A stretch of 47,684 bases of DNA. Source: JBJXFE01 sp046153875 (GTDB lineage Bacteria > Planctomycetota > Phycisphaerae > Phycisphaerales > UBA1924). Positions 1-8,633 of the stretch are shown in pieces. The stretch's first letter is position 1. Each line of letters begins with the position of its first letter. The DNA lies in the NCBI GenBank assembly GCA_046153875.1, contig JBJXFE010000066.1:1-47684 (forward strand), read 5' to 3'. A program made the translations under genes and the position numbers. Under the pieces are notes generated by a model. The model saw nothing but the letters and a program-made list of their open reading frames with translations. It was not told where the DNA came from and made no database searches.

Positions 1-201
1 GCCCATCCGGTACTCGTAGTCCACGCGGCCGCGCCCCTGGACGTTGACGTACCCCGGCGGGCTCTTGAGCGGGTACGCGGCGTTCCCGGGCGCGCCGATC
101 GTGTTGAACTGGATGTCGGGGGGGGGGCGTGCGTCGAGCGACGCGGGCGGCGCGCCGCAGACAAGCAACGCTGCAAGCGACCATCCCTTGATCGTCATCA
201 T
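1..201 (-). CDS. Secreted SUMF1/formylglycine-generating-enzyme-like protein, N-terminal part only
   Basis: Only the first 67 codons are in the window; the gene runs off the left edge. The start is an ATG-ATG pair with a GGAGG ribosome site about 8 bases upstream. Residues 1-24 look like a signal peptide (a Lys, then a hydrophobic stretch ending in an Ala/Ser-rich region). The mature start carries TIGAPGNAAYP and then GRGRVDYEYRMG, the pattern seen at the head of many planctomycete secreted FGE-sulfatase (SUMF1-fold) proteins, where 'V.YEYRIGKYEVT' begins the domain. The catalytic part is not visible, so enzyme activity cannot be judged; many such proteins are non-catalytic surface proteins. 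A run of ten C (coding sense) lies just after the signal peptide. Family call is inferred from a short motif. Confidence 0.6.
   Translation of the reverse strand, partial: MMTIKGWSLAALLVCGAPPASLDARPPPDIQFNTIGAPGNAAYPLKSPPGYVNVQGRGRVDYEYRMG
118..127. repeat. Homopolymer tract of ten G (C on the coding strand)
   Basis: Ten consecutive G on the plus strand encode Pro-Pro-Pro in the secreted protein that starts at 201. Gain or loss of one base would shift the frame about 25 codons after the start. Tracts of this length are slippage-prone in other bacteria; slippage here is not shown. Confidence 0.8.
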
Positions 202-441
202 CGCGTGTTCCCTCCATGGAGTGCGCCGAGGATACCGCGCGCGCCACGCCGTTGCAGTGCACAAAGCCCGCCCGATCGTGAACGTCGCGCCACGATGCCT
301 CGCGGCTGCGGCGGTGCATCACGCTCATCCGTGCGCGCACCTCCAGCATGCGGACGACCCCGCGCGGCCGCGCACGCGCCAAGGCCCGAAATGGGAGTCG
401 CTCGTTTCAGGCCAAGCGTGAACATGCGGGCCGGTTGCCGC

Positions 442-2649
442 TCACACGTCCACGCGCCCCTGGATCAGGCGCAGGAGCCGATCGAACCACTGCGCGGCCA
501 GCGGCTTCGATGGAAGAGAGAAACGGATCGCGACGCGCTCGCCGGGGCGCGGCGTCCATTCCAGCGCTGCGCCGTTCTCGTCTTTCGACCTGATGTCATC
601 GAGATAGAGCGTGAACTGGGGCGAACGGATCGCCAGCCCGCGCGGGTCCTGCGGATCGGTCGCCACGGTGCCGCCGCCGCCGAAGCCGAGGGCCGCGTGC
701 GGGATGCTCGACTGGGCCCCGGGGATGAGCCGCGGGCCCGCGACGACGTAGGCCCGCGATGGGCCCGAGAGCGGGCGGACCTGGGCCTTGAACCCGGAGG
801 GGCCGAGTTCGTGGAGCGGGGCGGCCTGGGCGGTGGTGAGGGTCGCGGCGATGCGCACGGCGTCGGGGTCGATGACCTCGCAGAGCACCCGCCCGCGCTG
901 CACGAACGCGCCGACGATGGACTGGGGGTCCACGCCGTCGGTCCCGGCGACGAGCACGCCCGCGTGCGGCGCGCGGACGACGAGCCCGGCGACGCGCGAC
1001 GCGACGGTCTCGCGGAGCCGCTTGAGCGTCTCGATGCGCTCGCGGGCGACCTGGGCCCCAGCGATACTCGTCGCGGAAAGCTGGCGCTCGAGGTGGACGG
1101 CCTCGTCGAGCTTGGCCTCGATCTCGGCCAGCCCCGCCCGCAGGCGCGGGTTCTCGCAGGTGACGATCGGCTCGTCCTGGTCGACGCGCTCGCCGACGGT
1201 CTTGTGGGCGATGGTGACAAACCCGTCGGAAACGAAGAAGACGCCGGCGCGGGCGGTGCTCTGCACGACGCCGTCGGCCCGGCGGCGGTCCGGCACGGGG
1301 ATGACGCCCAGCAGCACCACCCCCGCGACGAGCAGCCCGAGCGTGGTGGCGATCGCGCGCGGACGGTGCTCGCCCAGTCGCTCGGACGTCGCCAGCCAAT
1401 GGACGAACTTGCCCAGGGGAAGGATGAACCACGCCGCGGCCGTCCAGACGGCGAGCACGAGGCCGATGGCGAAGAGCTGCCCCATGATGTAGAGCGTGAT
1501 GACGAAGAACAGGAAGACGCGGTAGGCGAGGGCGCCAAGGCCGTACACGACGAGGATGAGCGCCTCGGCGGGCTCGGTGGTGGGCGAGCGGGACTCCTTG
1601 ACGCGGTAGATAAGGACCTGGCTGAGGTGCGTGAGCATCCGCATCGAGCGCTGCATGAGGTTCGGGACTTCCAGCAGATCGCTGAGGATGTAATACCCGT
1701 CGAAGCGCATGAGCGGGTTGGCGTTAAAGAGAACGGTCGCCACGCTGGCGGTGAACATGGCGTTGAACGCGAGCTGGTTGATGAGCTGGCCGCCGCCGTC
1801 GGCGCCGCCGGTGCCGGCCCAGATGAACGCGGCGATGCCGGCGACGAAGAGCTCGAAGATCATGCCGCCCGCGCCGACGGCCATGCGCCGCCACTTGCTG
1901 GGGAAGGCCCAGCAGGCGGAGGCGTCGACGTAGGGCGCGGGGAAGAGCACGAGGAGCATCAGCCCGAACTCGGGGACCTGCCCGCCGAATCGCTTGCAGA
2001 GCACGCCGTGACCCGTCTCGTGGATCGCCTTGATCACGACGAACACCACGCCGATCCAGAGCCAGTTGGAGGGGGCGATGGAGTCCTGGAACGCGCGGCC
2101 CAGCTCGTCCCACCGCGGCAGCACGGTCCAGGCGGCGGCGGCGATGAGGACGGCCCACGCGATGAGCCCCCAGCGGTTGAGCAGCGGGCGCAGGATCGGT
2201 TCGAGCCAGGCCAGGTAGCGGTCGGGGTTGAAGACCCGGACCTTGAAGTACATGATGCCGATCGCCTGCTGCTTCACGCGGCGCTGGACGCGCTCGCGCC
2301 CGCGCCGCAGCAGCTGCTCGGTCTCGGGCGTGGTGTCCACCGCGAGCAGGTTGGTGTTGTACATCTGGCTGAGCAGCTCGATGACCTCGTGCTGCGTCGG
2401 CGCGGAGTCGCCGTGGAGCTGGAGCGTGGAGTTCCAGGCGTCCTCGACGGTGCGGCGGCCGTCGAGCAGCGACACCATCTCGTGGGCGATCGGGCTGAGC
2501 CGGTAGAACTGGTTGCTGGTCGGGTCGTGGACGACGTGCCAGCGTCGCCCGCGGTAGTGCTGGCGGGTGATCTGGCAGTGCGGGCGCAGGCGCGGCTTCA
2601 TGGCGCGGACGCGGTGCCAGAGCGGCGAAAACGTAGGACGCTCAGCCAA
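442..2649 (-). CDS. PqqD-like / M50 site-2-type protease / HlyD fusion protein
   Basis: A 735-residue multipass membrane protein, last gene of a three-gene operon. Residues about 25-105 resemble a PqqD/RRE-type winged-helix domain (HDPTSNQFYRLSPIAHEMV). Membrane helices begin near 160, and a zinc-protease motif HETGH lies at 210-214. NANPLMRFDGYY at 309-320 supplies the third ligand, Asp317, as in the M50/YydH-like 'peptide zinc metalloprotease' group. After further helices (about 363-450) comes a periplasmic biotinyl-lipoyl/HlyD-like region (about 455-735) with an internal coiled-coil hairpin. The start is TTG with a strong site GAGGTGA just upstream; the next in-frame ATG is codon 17. All protease residues are present, so it may be active. 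Substrate unknown. In RiPP clusters similar proteins act on or export peptides, but no precursor or radical SAM gene is visible here. Confidence 0.85.
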   Translation of the reverse strand: MAERPTFSPLWHRVRAMKPRLRPHCQITRQHYRGRRWHVVHDPTSNQFYRLSPIAHEMVSLLDGRRTVEDAWNSTLQLHGDSAPTQHEVIELLSQMYNTNLLAVDTTPETEQLLRRGRERVQRRVKQQAIGIMYFKVRVFNPDRYLAWLEPILRPLLNRWGLIAWAVLIAAAAWTVLPRWDELGRAFQDSIAPSNWLWIGVVFVVIKAIHETGHGVLCKRFGGQVPEFGLMLLVLFPAPYVDASACWAFPSKWRRMAVGAGGMIFELFVAGIAAFIWAGTGGADGGGQLINQLAFNAMFTASVATVLFNANPLMRFDGYYILSDLLEVPNLMQRSMRMLTHLSQVLIYRVKESRSPTTEPAEALILVVYGLGALAYRVFLFFVITLYIMGQLFAIGLVLAVWTAAAWFILPLGKFVHWLATSERLGEHRPRAIATTLGLLVAGVVLLGVIPVPDRRRADGVVQSTARAGVFFVSDGFVTIAHKTVGERVDQDEPIVTCENPRLRAGLAEIEAKLDEAVHLERQLSATSIAGAQVARERIETLKRLRETVASRVAGLVVRAPHAGVLVAGTDGVDPQSIVGAFVQRGRVLCEVIDPDAVRIAATLTTAQAAPLHELGPSGFKAQVRPLSGPSRAYVVAGPRLIPGAQSSIPHAALGFGGGGTVATDPQDPRGLAIRSPQFTLYLDDIRSKDENGAALEWTPRPGERVAIRFSLPSKPLAAQWFDRLLRLIQGRVDV

Positions 2650-2652
2650 GGG

Positions 2653-2659
2653 TCACCTC
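2653..2659 (-). promoter_or_regulatory. Strong ribosome binding site deciding a TTG start
   Basis: The minus strand reads GAGGTGA immediately before TTG at 2649 and overlaps the stop codon of the preceding gene (2658-2660). It supports the TTG start over the downstream ATG and suggests coupled translation within the operon. Confidence 0.6.
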
Positions 2660-4640
2660 ACCACCACAGCCAGAGCCGCAGCCAGTCGCGCACGCGGCGC
2701 GTGCCGATGTACAGCAGCGTGTGGCGCCCGGCGTCGAGGCGGGCGCGCCCGCGGAGCCCGTCGAGCTCGAGCCCGCCCGGGGCCTTGGTGTCGAAGCGCA
2801 CCCACACTTCGAACGAGTTGACGCCTTCCCTGGCGGCCGCGAGCGGGACGATCCGGTCGATCGTGACCGGGTAGGTCTTCGACGGGTCGTGGCGCGTGGC
2901 GACGAATCCCTTGCCGCCCTGGGCGATCAGCCCGATGTCGCGGTCATCGACGTTGGCGACGGCGATCATCTCGTCGAGCGGGGCGATGATGAAGAGCGTG
3001 TCGCCCAGCTTGGTGGAGGCGCCGATCTTGTCCTGGAGCTCGCCCGCGATCACGCTGCCGGAGATCGGGGCGGTGAGGCGGGCCTGCGCGATCTGGTAGC
3101 GCGCGAGGTCCAGCTGGGCCTGCGCGGCGGCGGCACGGGCCTCGGCCTGCTGTGCCTCGTTGATGTTCGCCTGCCCCCGGGCGTTGTCGGCTTCCTTCAG
3201 CGCGAGGGTGAGCTGGGCGGCGGCGTCGTCGGCGCGCCGGTCGAGCTCGGTGGTGTCCATCACCGCGAGCAGGTCTCCGGCCGCGACGCGCACGCCGGCC
3301 CTGATCCCGTCCGGGATCGACCCGATCACGCCGTCGAAAGGGGCGGCGATGACGCGCTTCACGCGCGCGCGGATCTCGACGGGCGAGCCGACCCGATAGG
3401 TGAACGGCACGAAGGACGCGAAGGCCGTGGCGACCACGACGATGAGGCCGACGAGCTTCCACCCCGTGTGCTTCGAGCCCACGAGCCAGCGCCCGGCGTA
3501 GATCGACGAAGCCCAGGCCCGCGTCGGCAGCGGGCGGTCGTCGCTGCGCCGCAGGCGGAGCACCGGGGCCACGAGGTCCAGCGCGGCCTGGAGGAGCTCG
3601 ATGGTGGAGGCGTCGATCGGCCCGTCCGACGCCGACTCGACGGTGATGACGCCGACGACGCGCTGGTCGCCGTCCACCTCGCAGCGCAGCGGGAGCGACG
3701 CGACTTTGAGTCGGGCGTCGGCCGAGGCCAGGTCGCGGTGCGCGTGCGTGATCGCCTGGGAGAGGACCACGTCCCCGCCCGGGCCTTCCTGCGGCGGGGG
3801 GGGGTACAGGACGGCCTGCTCCTGGTCGAGGCACTCGTCCATCGCGGCCTCGATCTTCTGGACCATGGCCATGCGGCGGTCGATGTGCTCGGTGTCGCTC
3901 AGGGACTGGACGCGGACGGCGCCGGCCTCGCCGACGCCGCGGACCCAGCCGAGCGCGACGCGGTCGGCCTTGAGCTGGCGGCAGAGGTCGTTGCACAGTT
4001 GCAGGCCCGAACCCTTGAAGTTCTGGGCGAGGTTGACGGCCGCGATGAGCCGCCCGGCGAGGTCGAGGGCCGCGCCCGCCGCGCGGGTGCGGCGGAGCTG
4101 CTGGCGTGCGGCGTGGGCGTGGATGTAGCCGGTGAGCACCTCGACGAGGGCCATCGTGGTCTGGAGCGCGGACTTGGACCGCGACTCGATCAGCAGCGTG
4201 ATGACGCCCGAAGGCGACGACGCGGTTTGATCCTCGGGCGAGCCGCCGGGCGTCGGCCCGCCGCCGACCGGGACGGCGATGAGGCACCCCTTCGCGCCCT
4301 CGCCGGCCTCGTACAGCCCGTCGTCCTTGTCGAGGGCGTAGACGCGGACCTGGCCTGATTCCGCCGCCCCGCGGGCCGCGGAGCGGGCCTCGTTGGGCGC
4401 TTCGATGGACAGCTCCGGGCCGGATTCGGGCCACGCGAGCATCGGGCGCGGCTCGGGCCCGGTGGGGGCGTCGCCCTGGGCCGCGTCCATGGCGAAGAGC
4501 ACGGCCTGTCGCGCCCCGCTGACCTGCCCCAGCACGGAGAGCAGCCGCGCGAGGAACGCGCGGTCGTCCGGCAGCGGCGCGTTCAGTTCGGCGACCACTC
4601 GCTGCCAACCGGGCGCGCGCAGGTTTGACAGGTCGATCAA
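2658..4640 (-). CDS. GAF-domain, single-TM, HlyD-type membrane fusion protein
   Basis: A 660-residue protein, second gene of the trio. Residues about 25-365 form a cytoplasmic part with two GAF-like segments (about 25-175 and 190-365). One membrane helix lies at about 393-411. The periplasmic remainder begins with a lipoyl half-motif (IAAPFDGVIG, 430-439), has an Ala/Gln-rich coiled-coil hairpin (about 470-530) and a second half-motif (ARLTAPISGSVIAG), then a beta-barrel-like tail. A GAF sensor joined to an HlyD adaptor suggests ligand- or signal-gated transport; that is inference. The start is TTG overlapping the upstream stop (TTGA at 4640-4637), with GGGAG before it. A nine-base C run (3796-3804 on the plus strand) encodes Pro-rich sequence at about 280-283. 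No transporter ATPase or RND pump is adjacent. Confidence 0.8.
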   Translation of the reverse strand: MIDLSNLRAPGWQRVVAELNAPLPDDRAFLARLLSVLGQVSGARQAVLFAMDAAQGDAPTGPEPRPMLAWPESGPELSIEAPNEARSAARGAAESGQVRVYALDKDDGLYEAGEGAKGCLIAVPVGGGPTPGGSPEDQTASSPSGVITLLIESRSKSALQTTMALVEVLTGYIHAHAARQQLRRTRAAGAALDLAGRLIAAVNLAQNFKGSGLQLCNDLCRQLKADRVALGWVRGVGEAGAVRVQSLSDTEHIDRRMAMVQKIEAAMDECLDQEQAVLYPPPPQEGPGGDVVLSQAITHAHRDLASADARLKVASLPLRCEVDGDQRVVGVITVESASDGPIDASTIELLQAALDLVAPVLRLRRSDDRPLPTRAWASSIYAGRWLVGSKHTGWKLVGLIVVVATAFASFVPFTYRVGSPVEIRARVKRVIAAPFDGVIGSIPDGIRAGVRVAAGDLLAVMDTTELDRRADDAAAQLTLALKEADNARGQANINEAQQAEARAAAAQAQLDLARYQIAQARLTAPISGSVIAGELQDKIGASTKLGDTLFIIAPLDEMIAVANVDDRDIGLIAQGGKGFVATRHDPSKTYPVTIDRIVPLAAAREGVNSFEVWVRFDTKAPGGLELDGLRGRARLDAGRHTLLYIGTRRVRDWLRLWLWW

Positions 4641-5602
4641 GGCTTCGCTCCCGCGTCACCCGCGTCTCGGAGCGCCAGGGCGGGATCGGCCCCGGTCGCG
4701 CCCCCGGCGGGCTGATCCCCCGCCACGATGCGCGGCGTCCAGTCTCCCGTCGGCGGCGTGAACCGCGTCCAGCACCACAGCCCCGAGGGCCACTTCTCGG
4801 GGTTGGCGATCTCGACACGGACGCGGCGGGTGTTCGCCCGCGGGTCGGCGGTCGCGCCGAGCTCGATGATCTTGCCGACGAACACCCGCGCAGGGCCGGG
4901 CAGGTCCGGCAGCACCCACGCGGGATCGCCCGGCTTGAGCTTCAGCATCAGGGTCTGGGCGGTGGGGGTCGGCACGTCGAGCCAGAGCGGATCGGTGTTC
5001 ACGATCCGCAGGACGGGCTCGCCGTCCTTCTTGACCATGCCGAGGTCCACGCCGACCTGGTCGATCTCGCCGTCGAACGGGGCCTTGATGGTGAACCGGT
5101 CCACCTGGGCCTCGCGGAAGGCGAGCTGCACCTTGGCCTGGTTCTGTTGGAGGACGGCGATACCGAGCTCGACCTTGCGGATGAGGACCGTTACCTTGGC
5201 CCGGTCGTGCTCGACTTTCGACCCGCCGCCGGGGGTCTCCCGCATGATCTGCTCGATCGAGTCGAGCTCGACCTGGGCGCCGTCGAGCTGGGCCTGGGCT
5301 CGTTGCACGTCCAGGTCGGACTCGGCGATGATCTTCTGCGTATCGCGCTGGTAGCGGTACTCCAGGTCGAAAGCCCGGACGAGCGGCTGCCCCTTGCGGA
5401 CCCTTTCGCCGCCCTTGACGAAGACCTCCATCACCTCGGCGGGGAATGTAAAGCCGAGCGTCGAGTCGCGGCTGGGGCGGGCGTCGATTTTCTCGCCGCC
5501 GAACGAGGGCGCGATCGCCGCAGCGCTTTCCGCCGAGGGCTGCGCCACCGCGCCCGAGCAGGCCGCGACCGTCAAAAGAACGGATGCCGTCCAGGTCTTC
5601 AT
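4637..5602 (-). CDS. HlyD/RND-type periplasmic adaptor, probable lipoprotein
   Basis: First gene of the trio, 321 residues from the ATG at 5602. I prefer this start to an upstream in-frame start at 5728 because it opens a clean signal peptide, MKTWTASVLLTVAACSG, whose VAAC is an acceptable lipobox. Domains in order: lipoyl half-motif (about 50-80), a coiled-coil hairpin (about 90-185), the second lipoyl half (FTIKAPFDGEIDQVG), and a beta-barrel region ending near 290. Efflux adaptors of this type bridge an inner-membrane component to an outer-membrane TolC channel. The gene ends inside the start codon of the GAF-HlyD gene, so the two are translationally coupled. The substrate is unknown. The 274 bases to the divergent aminotransferase gene should hold promoters for both directions. 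Confidence 0.8.
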   Translation of the reverse strand: MKTWTASVLLTVAACSGAVAQPSAESAAAIAPSFGGEKIDARPSRDSTLGFTFPAEVMEVFVKGGERVRKGQPLVRAFDLEYRYQRDTQKIIAESDLDVQRAQAQLDGAQVELDSIEQIMRETPGGGSKVEHDRAKVTVLIRKVELGIAVLQQNQAKVQLAFREAQVDRFTIKAPFDGEIDQVGVDLGMVKKDGEPVLRIVNTDPLWLDVPTPTAQTLMLKLKPGDPAWVLPDLPGPARVFVGKIIELGATADPRANTRRVRVEIANPEKWPSGLWCWTRFTPPTGDWTPRIVAGDQPAGGATGADPALALRDAGDAGAKP

Positions 5603-5876
5603 GGTGCTCTCGCGGGTCGTTGTTCCGGCGCCGCGCGGCCGCACGGCACCCTCCAACCTCGCCGCGCCCTCTCGTGCAGGGGGTACACGGGGGCGCGTCA
5701 TAGGACAGTATAGGGGGTGCGGTGTCACTTCTGTTCCCGAGCGCGGGGATTGGACGCCCCGACAAATCCCGGCCGCGAGGTCCGAGGCGCGTTACATCCG
5801 CGCCCCGGCGCGCCGGGCTATGGTTCGCCTGGCGTACACACGGTTCCGTCGGATGGAGCCCCGGAGAGCCCTGAAA

Positions 5877-7079
5877 ATGTCTCAGACGACCCGCGTCGCC
5901 CCCAAGCCTGTCTCGGTTTCCGTCGCCGCCGCGCTGGCGTTGCGCGGCGGGACGCCCGTCAGCCGCACGCCGATCCCGTTCATGTCCACGGCCCTGACCG
6001 AGGCGGACATCAACGCGGCCACGGCGGTCCTGCGATCGGGGATGCTCCGGGCCCACACGAAGTGCGCGGAGCTGGAGGAGCGGTTCGGGAAGCAGACGCA
6101 CGCGAAGCACGCGATGACGTGCGCCAACGGCACGTGCGCCCTCCAACTGGCGTATGAGCCGCTCTTCCCGGTCGGCGCCGAGGTGCTCGTCCCGGCGTGG
6201 AGCTACATCGCCACGGTGTCGATGGTCGCGGCCCGCGGGTGCAAGCCGGTCTTCGTGGACGCGCTTCCCGATACTTTCCAGATCGACCCCGCCGACGCGG
6301 CCCGGAAGGTGACACGGAACACCGTCGGCATCGCCGCGACGCACCTGTACGGGTGCCCGGTGGACGTGGACGCGATCCAGGCGCTGGCGGGCAAGCACGG
6401 GCTGAAGGTGGTCTATGACGCCGCGCAGTCCCACCTGGCCACATGGCGCGGCAAGGGGATCGGCGCGTTCGGCGACGCGGTGACCTACTCGTTCTACGCC
6501 ACCAAGAACCTAGCCACCGGCGAGGGCGGGATGGTCACTTGCAACGACGACGCGCTGGCGCGCTCGATCAAGCTCCTGCGGTCGCACGGCGAGACGGACA
6601 AGTACCTGCACGAGTCGGTCGGGTACAACTACCGGATGAACGACATCACGGGGGCGATCGGGTGCTCGCGGCTCGACCGGCTCGACGAGCAGACGCGGAC
6701 TCGGCGCGCCGTCGCGACGAAGTATGACCGGATCATCGGCGAGATCGACGGGTTGACGGCCCCGCGGACCACGCCGGGCGGCGAGGCCGTGTACCACCTG
6801 TACGTCGCCCAGATGGACCCGGCCCGTTTCACCTGCACGCGCGACGAGTTCTGCGCGGCTCTGAAGGCCGAGGGTGTGCCGACGGCGGTCCACTACCCGC
6901 GCCCGCTCACCAAGCAGCCCGCGCTCGCTCGGTTCGCGGGCCCCGCGGGCGGCACCCCGGTGTCCGACGCGCTCGCCGACCGGGTCTTCGCCCTGCCGAT
7001 CCACCACGACCTCTCCGACGAGCAGGTGCGGCTCGTGGGCGAGTCGCTGCGGAAGGTGGCCGACGCGTTTCGGGCGTGA
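5877..7079 (+). CDS. DegT/DnrJ/EryC1-family PLP aminotransferase
   Basis: A 400-residue fold-type I PLP enzyme of the sugar-aminotransferase family. The PLP lysine is Lys210 in SFYATKNLATGEGG, the cofactor-pairing Asp is Asp181 in YDAAQSH, and TCANGTCALQ (81-90) is the phosphate-binding turn. These enzymes usually transfer an amino group to a keto-sugar nucleotide for polysaccharide or antibiotic synthesis. No glycosyltransferase or nucleotide-sugar gene lies next to it, so the substrate is unknown. The start is ATG with GGAGAG about ten bases before it; the open frame extends upstream without a better start. It is transcribed alone and faces the zinc-ribbon gene across 12 bases. Confidence 0.88.
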   Translation: MSQTTRVAPKPVSVSVAAALALRGGTPVSRTPIPFMSTALTEADINAATAVLRSGMLRAHTKCAELEERFGKQTHAKHAMTCANGTCALQLAYEPLFPVGAEVLVPAWSYIATVSMVAARGCKPVFVDALPDTFQIDPADAARKVTRNTVGIAATHLYGCPVDVDAIQALAGKHGLKVVYDAAQSHLATWRGKGIGAFGDAVTYSFYATKNLATGEGGMVTCNDDALARSIKLLRSHGETDKYLHESVGYNYRMNDITGAIGCSRLDRLDEQTRTRRAVATKYDRIIGEIDGLTAPRTTPGGEAVYHLYVAQMDPARFTCTRDEFCAALKAEGVPTAVHYPRPLTKQPALARFAGPAGGTPVSDALADRVFALPIHHDLSDEQVRLVGESLRKVADAFRA

Positions 7080-7091
7080 CCCGCGCGGCTG

Positions 7092-7535
7092 TCAGACCAG
7101 CCGCAGCAGCCCGGCCACAAACCCGATCACAACAGAGCAAGCGATAACGCCGAACGCAGTTGATGCGTAGGCCAGTATGCTCCATCGCAACAGTTCACGC
7201 GTGCGCTCGCTCTGCGGGTAGCGGGCGGAGACCCACGACTCGGCCGCGACGAAGGGATAAACCGGGAATGCCAGTACGCCGAAAACCAGCAGAAACCCGG
7301 CGAACTCGCCGAGCGTAACGAGGGCGATCACCACGAGCAACATGAACGTTGCTGCCGGCCACGCGATTCGCAGCGCGAACAGCCACCACGGTGTGTGCGG
7401 CGCCGGGCGCAGCGGCCTGCGCCCCGCCGCCGTGTCATCGTTCTCAAGCCCGCACTCGGGGCAAATCTGACACGGCATCACGGGCTGAAGCTCGTATCCG
7501 CAGTTCCAACACCGGATGGACTCGGGCTCGTTCAC
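7092..7535 (-). CDS. Zinc-ribbon membrane protein of unknown function
   Basis: A 147-residue protein starting with GTG. It begins with a four-cysteine zinc ribbon, CWNCGYEL (9-16) and CQICPECGL (22-30), followed by about three membrane helices (about 51-75, 78-97 and 120-143). The GTG overlaps the stop of the thioesterase upstream (GTGA at 7535-7532), and AGAGG sits before it, so the two are coupled. N-terminal 'CxxCGY.L' ribbons on small membrane proteins are common in Planctomycetota, but no function is established for this one. Confidence 0.7.
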   Translation of the reverse strand: MNEPESIRCWNCGYELQPVMPCQICPECGLENDDTAAGRRPLRPAPHTPWWLFALRIAWPAATFMLLVVIALVTLGEFAGFLLVFGVLAFPVYPFVAAESWVSARYPQSERTRELLRWSILAYASTAFGVIACSVVIGFVAGLLRLV

Positions 7536-8035
7536 GACCCTCTCGGGGACGGGCTTGGCACGAGCCACTCCGGCAGCCCGCGCACGCGGCCCTCGCGATC
7601 GACGCACACGAGAACGGTGTCCGCCGTGGTCAGCGACTCGCCGATGGTGCGGGGCTGCGACGCGCCCGCCCCGGACTCGGCCAGAACTACCTCGTACTCG
7701 TGCTCGATCTTCACCTTGCCGCCGCCGGTCACGCGGGTGCGGACCTCCACCACGTCGTCGTAGTACACCGGCCGTCGGTAGCTGATCTGCAGCCGCGCGA
7801 CCACGAGGAAGATGCCGGCGCGCTCCAGCTGCGCGTAGGTCACGCCCGCTTCGCGGAGCATCTCGGTGCGGGCGATCTCCAGCCACGGGGCGTACGCCGC
7901 GTGGTGCGCGACGCCCATGGAGTCGCACTCGCCGTAGCGCACGCGCAATCGGACCGAGCCCGTGACCGGCACCGCGGCACGCGGCACGAGCGCCGCCGAT
8001 GACGCGGAGTCAAGCTGGGGAACGCGACCGGGCAT
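7532..8035 (-). CDS. YbgC/FadM-like hotdog acyl-CoA thioesterase
   Basis: A 167-residue hotdog-fold protein. The family signature is seen at about 38-60 as RYGECDSMGVAHHAAY followed by WLEIART, the 4-hydroxybenzoyl-CoA thioesterase/YbgC pattern in which an Asp of the D-x-x-G turn is catalytic. The family hydrolyses acyl-CoAs and is often tied to envelope or phospholipid metabolism. The ATG at 8035 is chosen; an alternative ATG at 8062 would overlap the divergent acetyltransferase start at 8061. The N-terminal 35 residues before the signature are longer than usual for YbgC. It is coupled to the zinc-ribbon gene by a GTGA overlap. Confidence 0.8.
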   Translation of the reverse strand: MPGRVPQLDSASSAALVPRAAVPVTGSVRLRVRYGECDSMGVAHHAAYAPWLEIARTEMLREAGVTYAQLERAGIFLVVARLQISYRRPVYYDDVVEVRTRVTGGGKVKIEHEYEVVLAESGAGASQPRTIGESLTTADTVLVCVDREGRVRGLPEWLVPSPSPRGS

Positions 8036-8060
8036 CGCGGGGATTCTACAGTTTGCTTCC

Positions 8061-8606
8061 ATGCCGAAGTCGAGCGTCGAAGCGCCCGCGATCACCGTCC
8101 GCCTGCTGCGCCCCACCGACCCGATCCCCGAGATCACGGGGCTGCTCCACCGGGCGTACGCGAAGCAGGTGGCGATGAACCTGCGGCCGCTCGCGGGTCG
8201 GCAGGACGACGAGACCACGCGGAAGCGGTGCGCGGCCGGGGAGTGCCACCTGGCCGTGATGCCACGCGGCAAGGGCCAGGGTGAGCGGATCGTCGGCGTC
8301 ATCCTCTTCCACGAAGTCGAGGATGCCCAGGGCCCGCCCTGGTTCCGGCGCAAGGACGTGGACTATTTTTCGCAGTTCGGCGTCGATCCGGACGTGCAGG
8401 GCCGCGGCATCGGGCGGATGCTGCTGGAGACCTGCGAGCGGTGCGCGGTCGAGAACGGCGCCCGCGAGCTGGCGTGCAGCATGGCCGAGCCCGACCGCGA
8501 GCTCTACGACTTCTACCTCCGCCGCGGGTACCGCCTCATCGAGCGGTGGCAGTGGCCGTACACGAACTATGTCAGCGCGATCCTGAGCAAGACGCTGGGC
8601 GTATGA
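8061..8606 (+). CDS. GNAT-family N-acetyltransferase
   Basis: A 181-residue protein with the GNAT acetyl-CoA loop DVQGRGIGRMLLE near residues 112-124, preceded by the beta4 strand FGVDP and followed by a C-terminal FYLRRGYRLIERW segment, which is typical motif B. The acceptor is unknown. The ATG at 8061 is 25 bases from the divergent thioesterase start, so the two may share a promoter region. Confidence 0.82.
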   Translation: MPKSSVEAPAITVRLLRPTDPIPEITGLLHRAYAKQVAMNLRPLAGRQDDETTRKRCAAGECHLAVMPRGKGQGERIVGVILFHEVEDAQGPPWFRRKDVDYFSQFGVDPDVQGRGIGRMLLETCERCAVENGARELACSMAEPDRELYDFYLRRGYRLIERWQWPYTNYVSAILSKTLGV

Positions 8607-8633
8607 CCCGGCGGGCGAAGGAAAGGGGGCGCC

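Noticed and set aside
205..2874. Long plus-strand open frame opposite the HlyD/M50 operon
   Set aside because: It is a mirror of the strongly GC-biased coding strand; the translation is Arg/Ala/Asp/Gly-rich with no domain, while the minus strand carries clear families.
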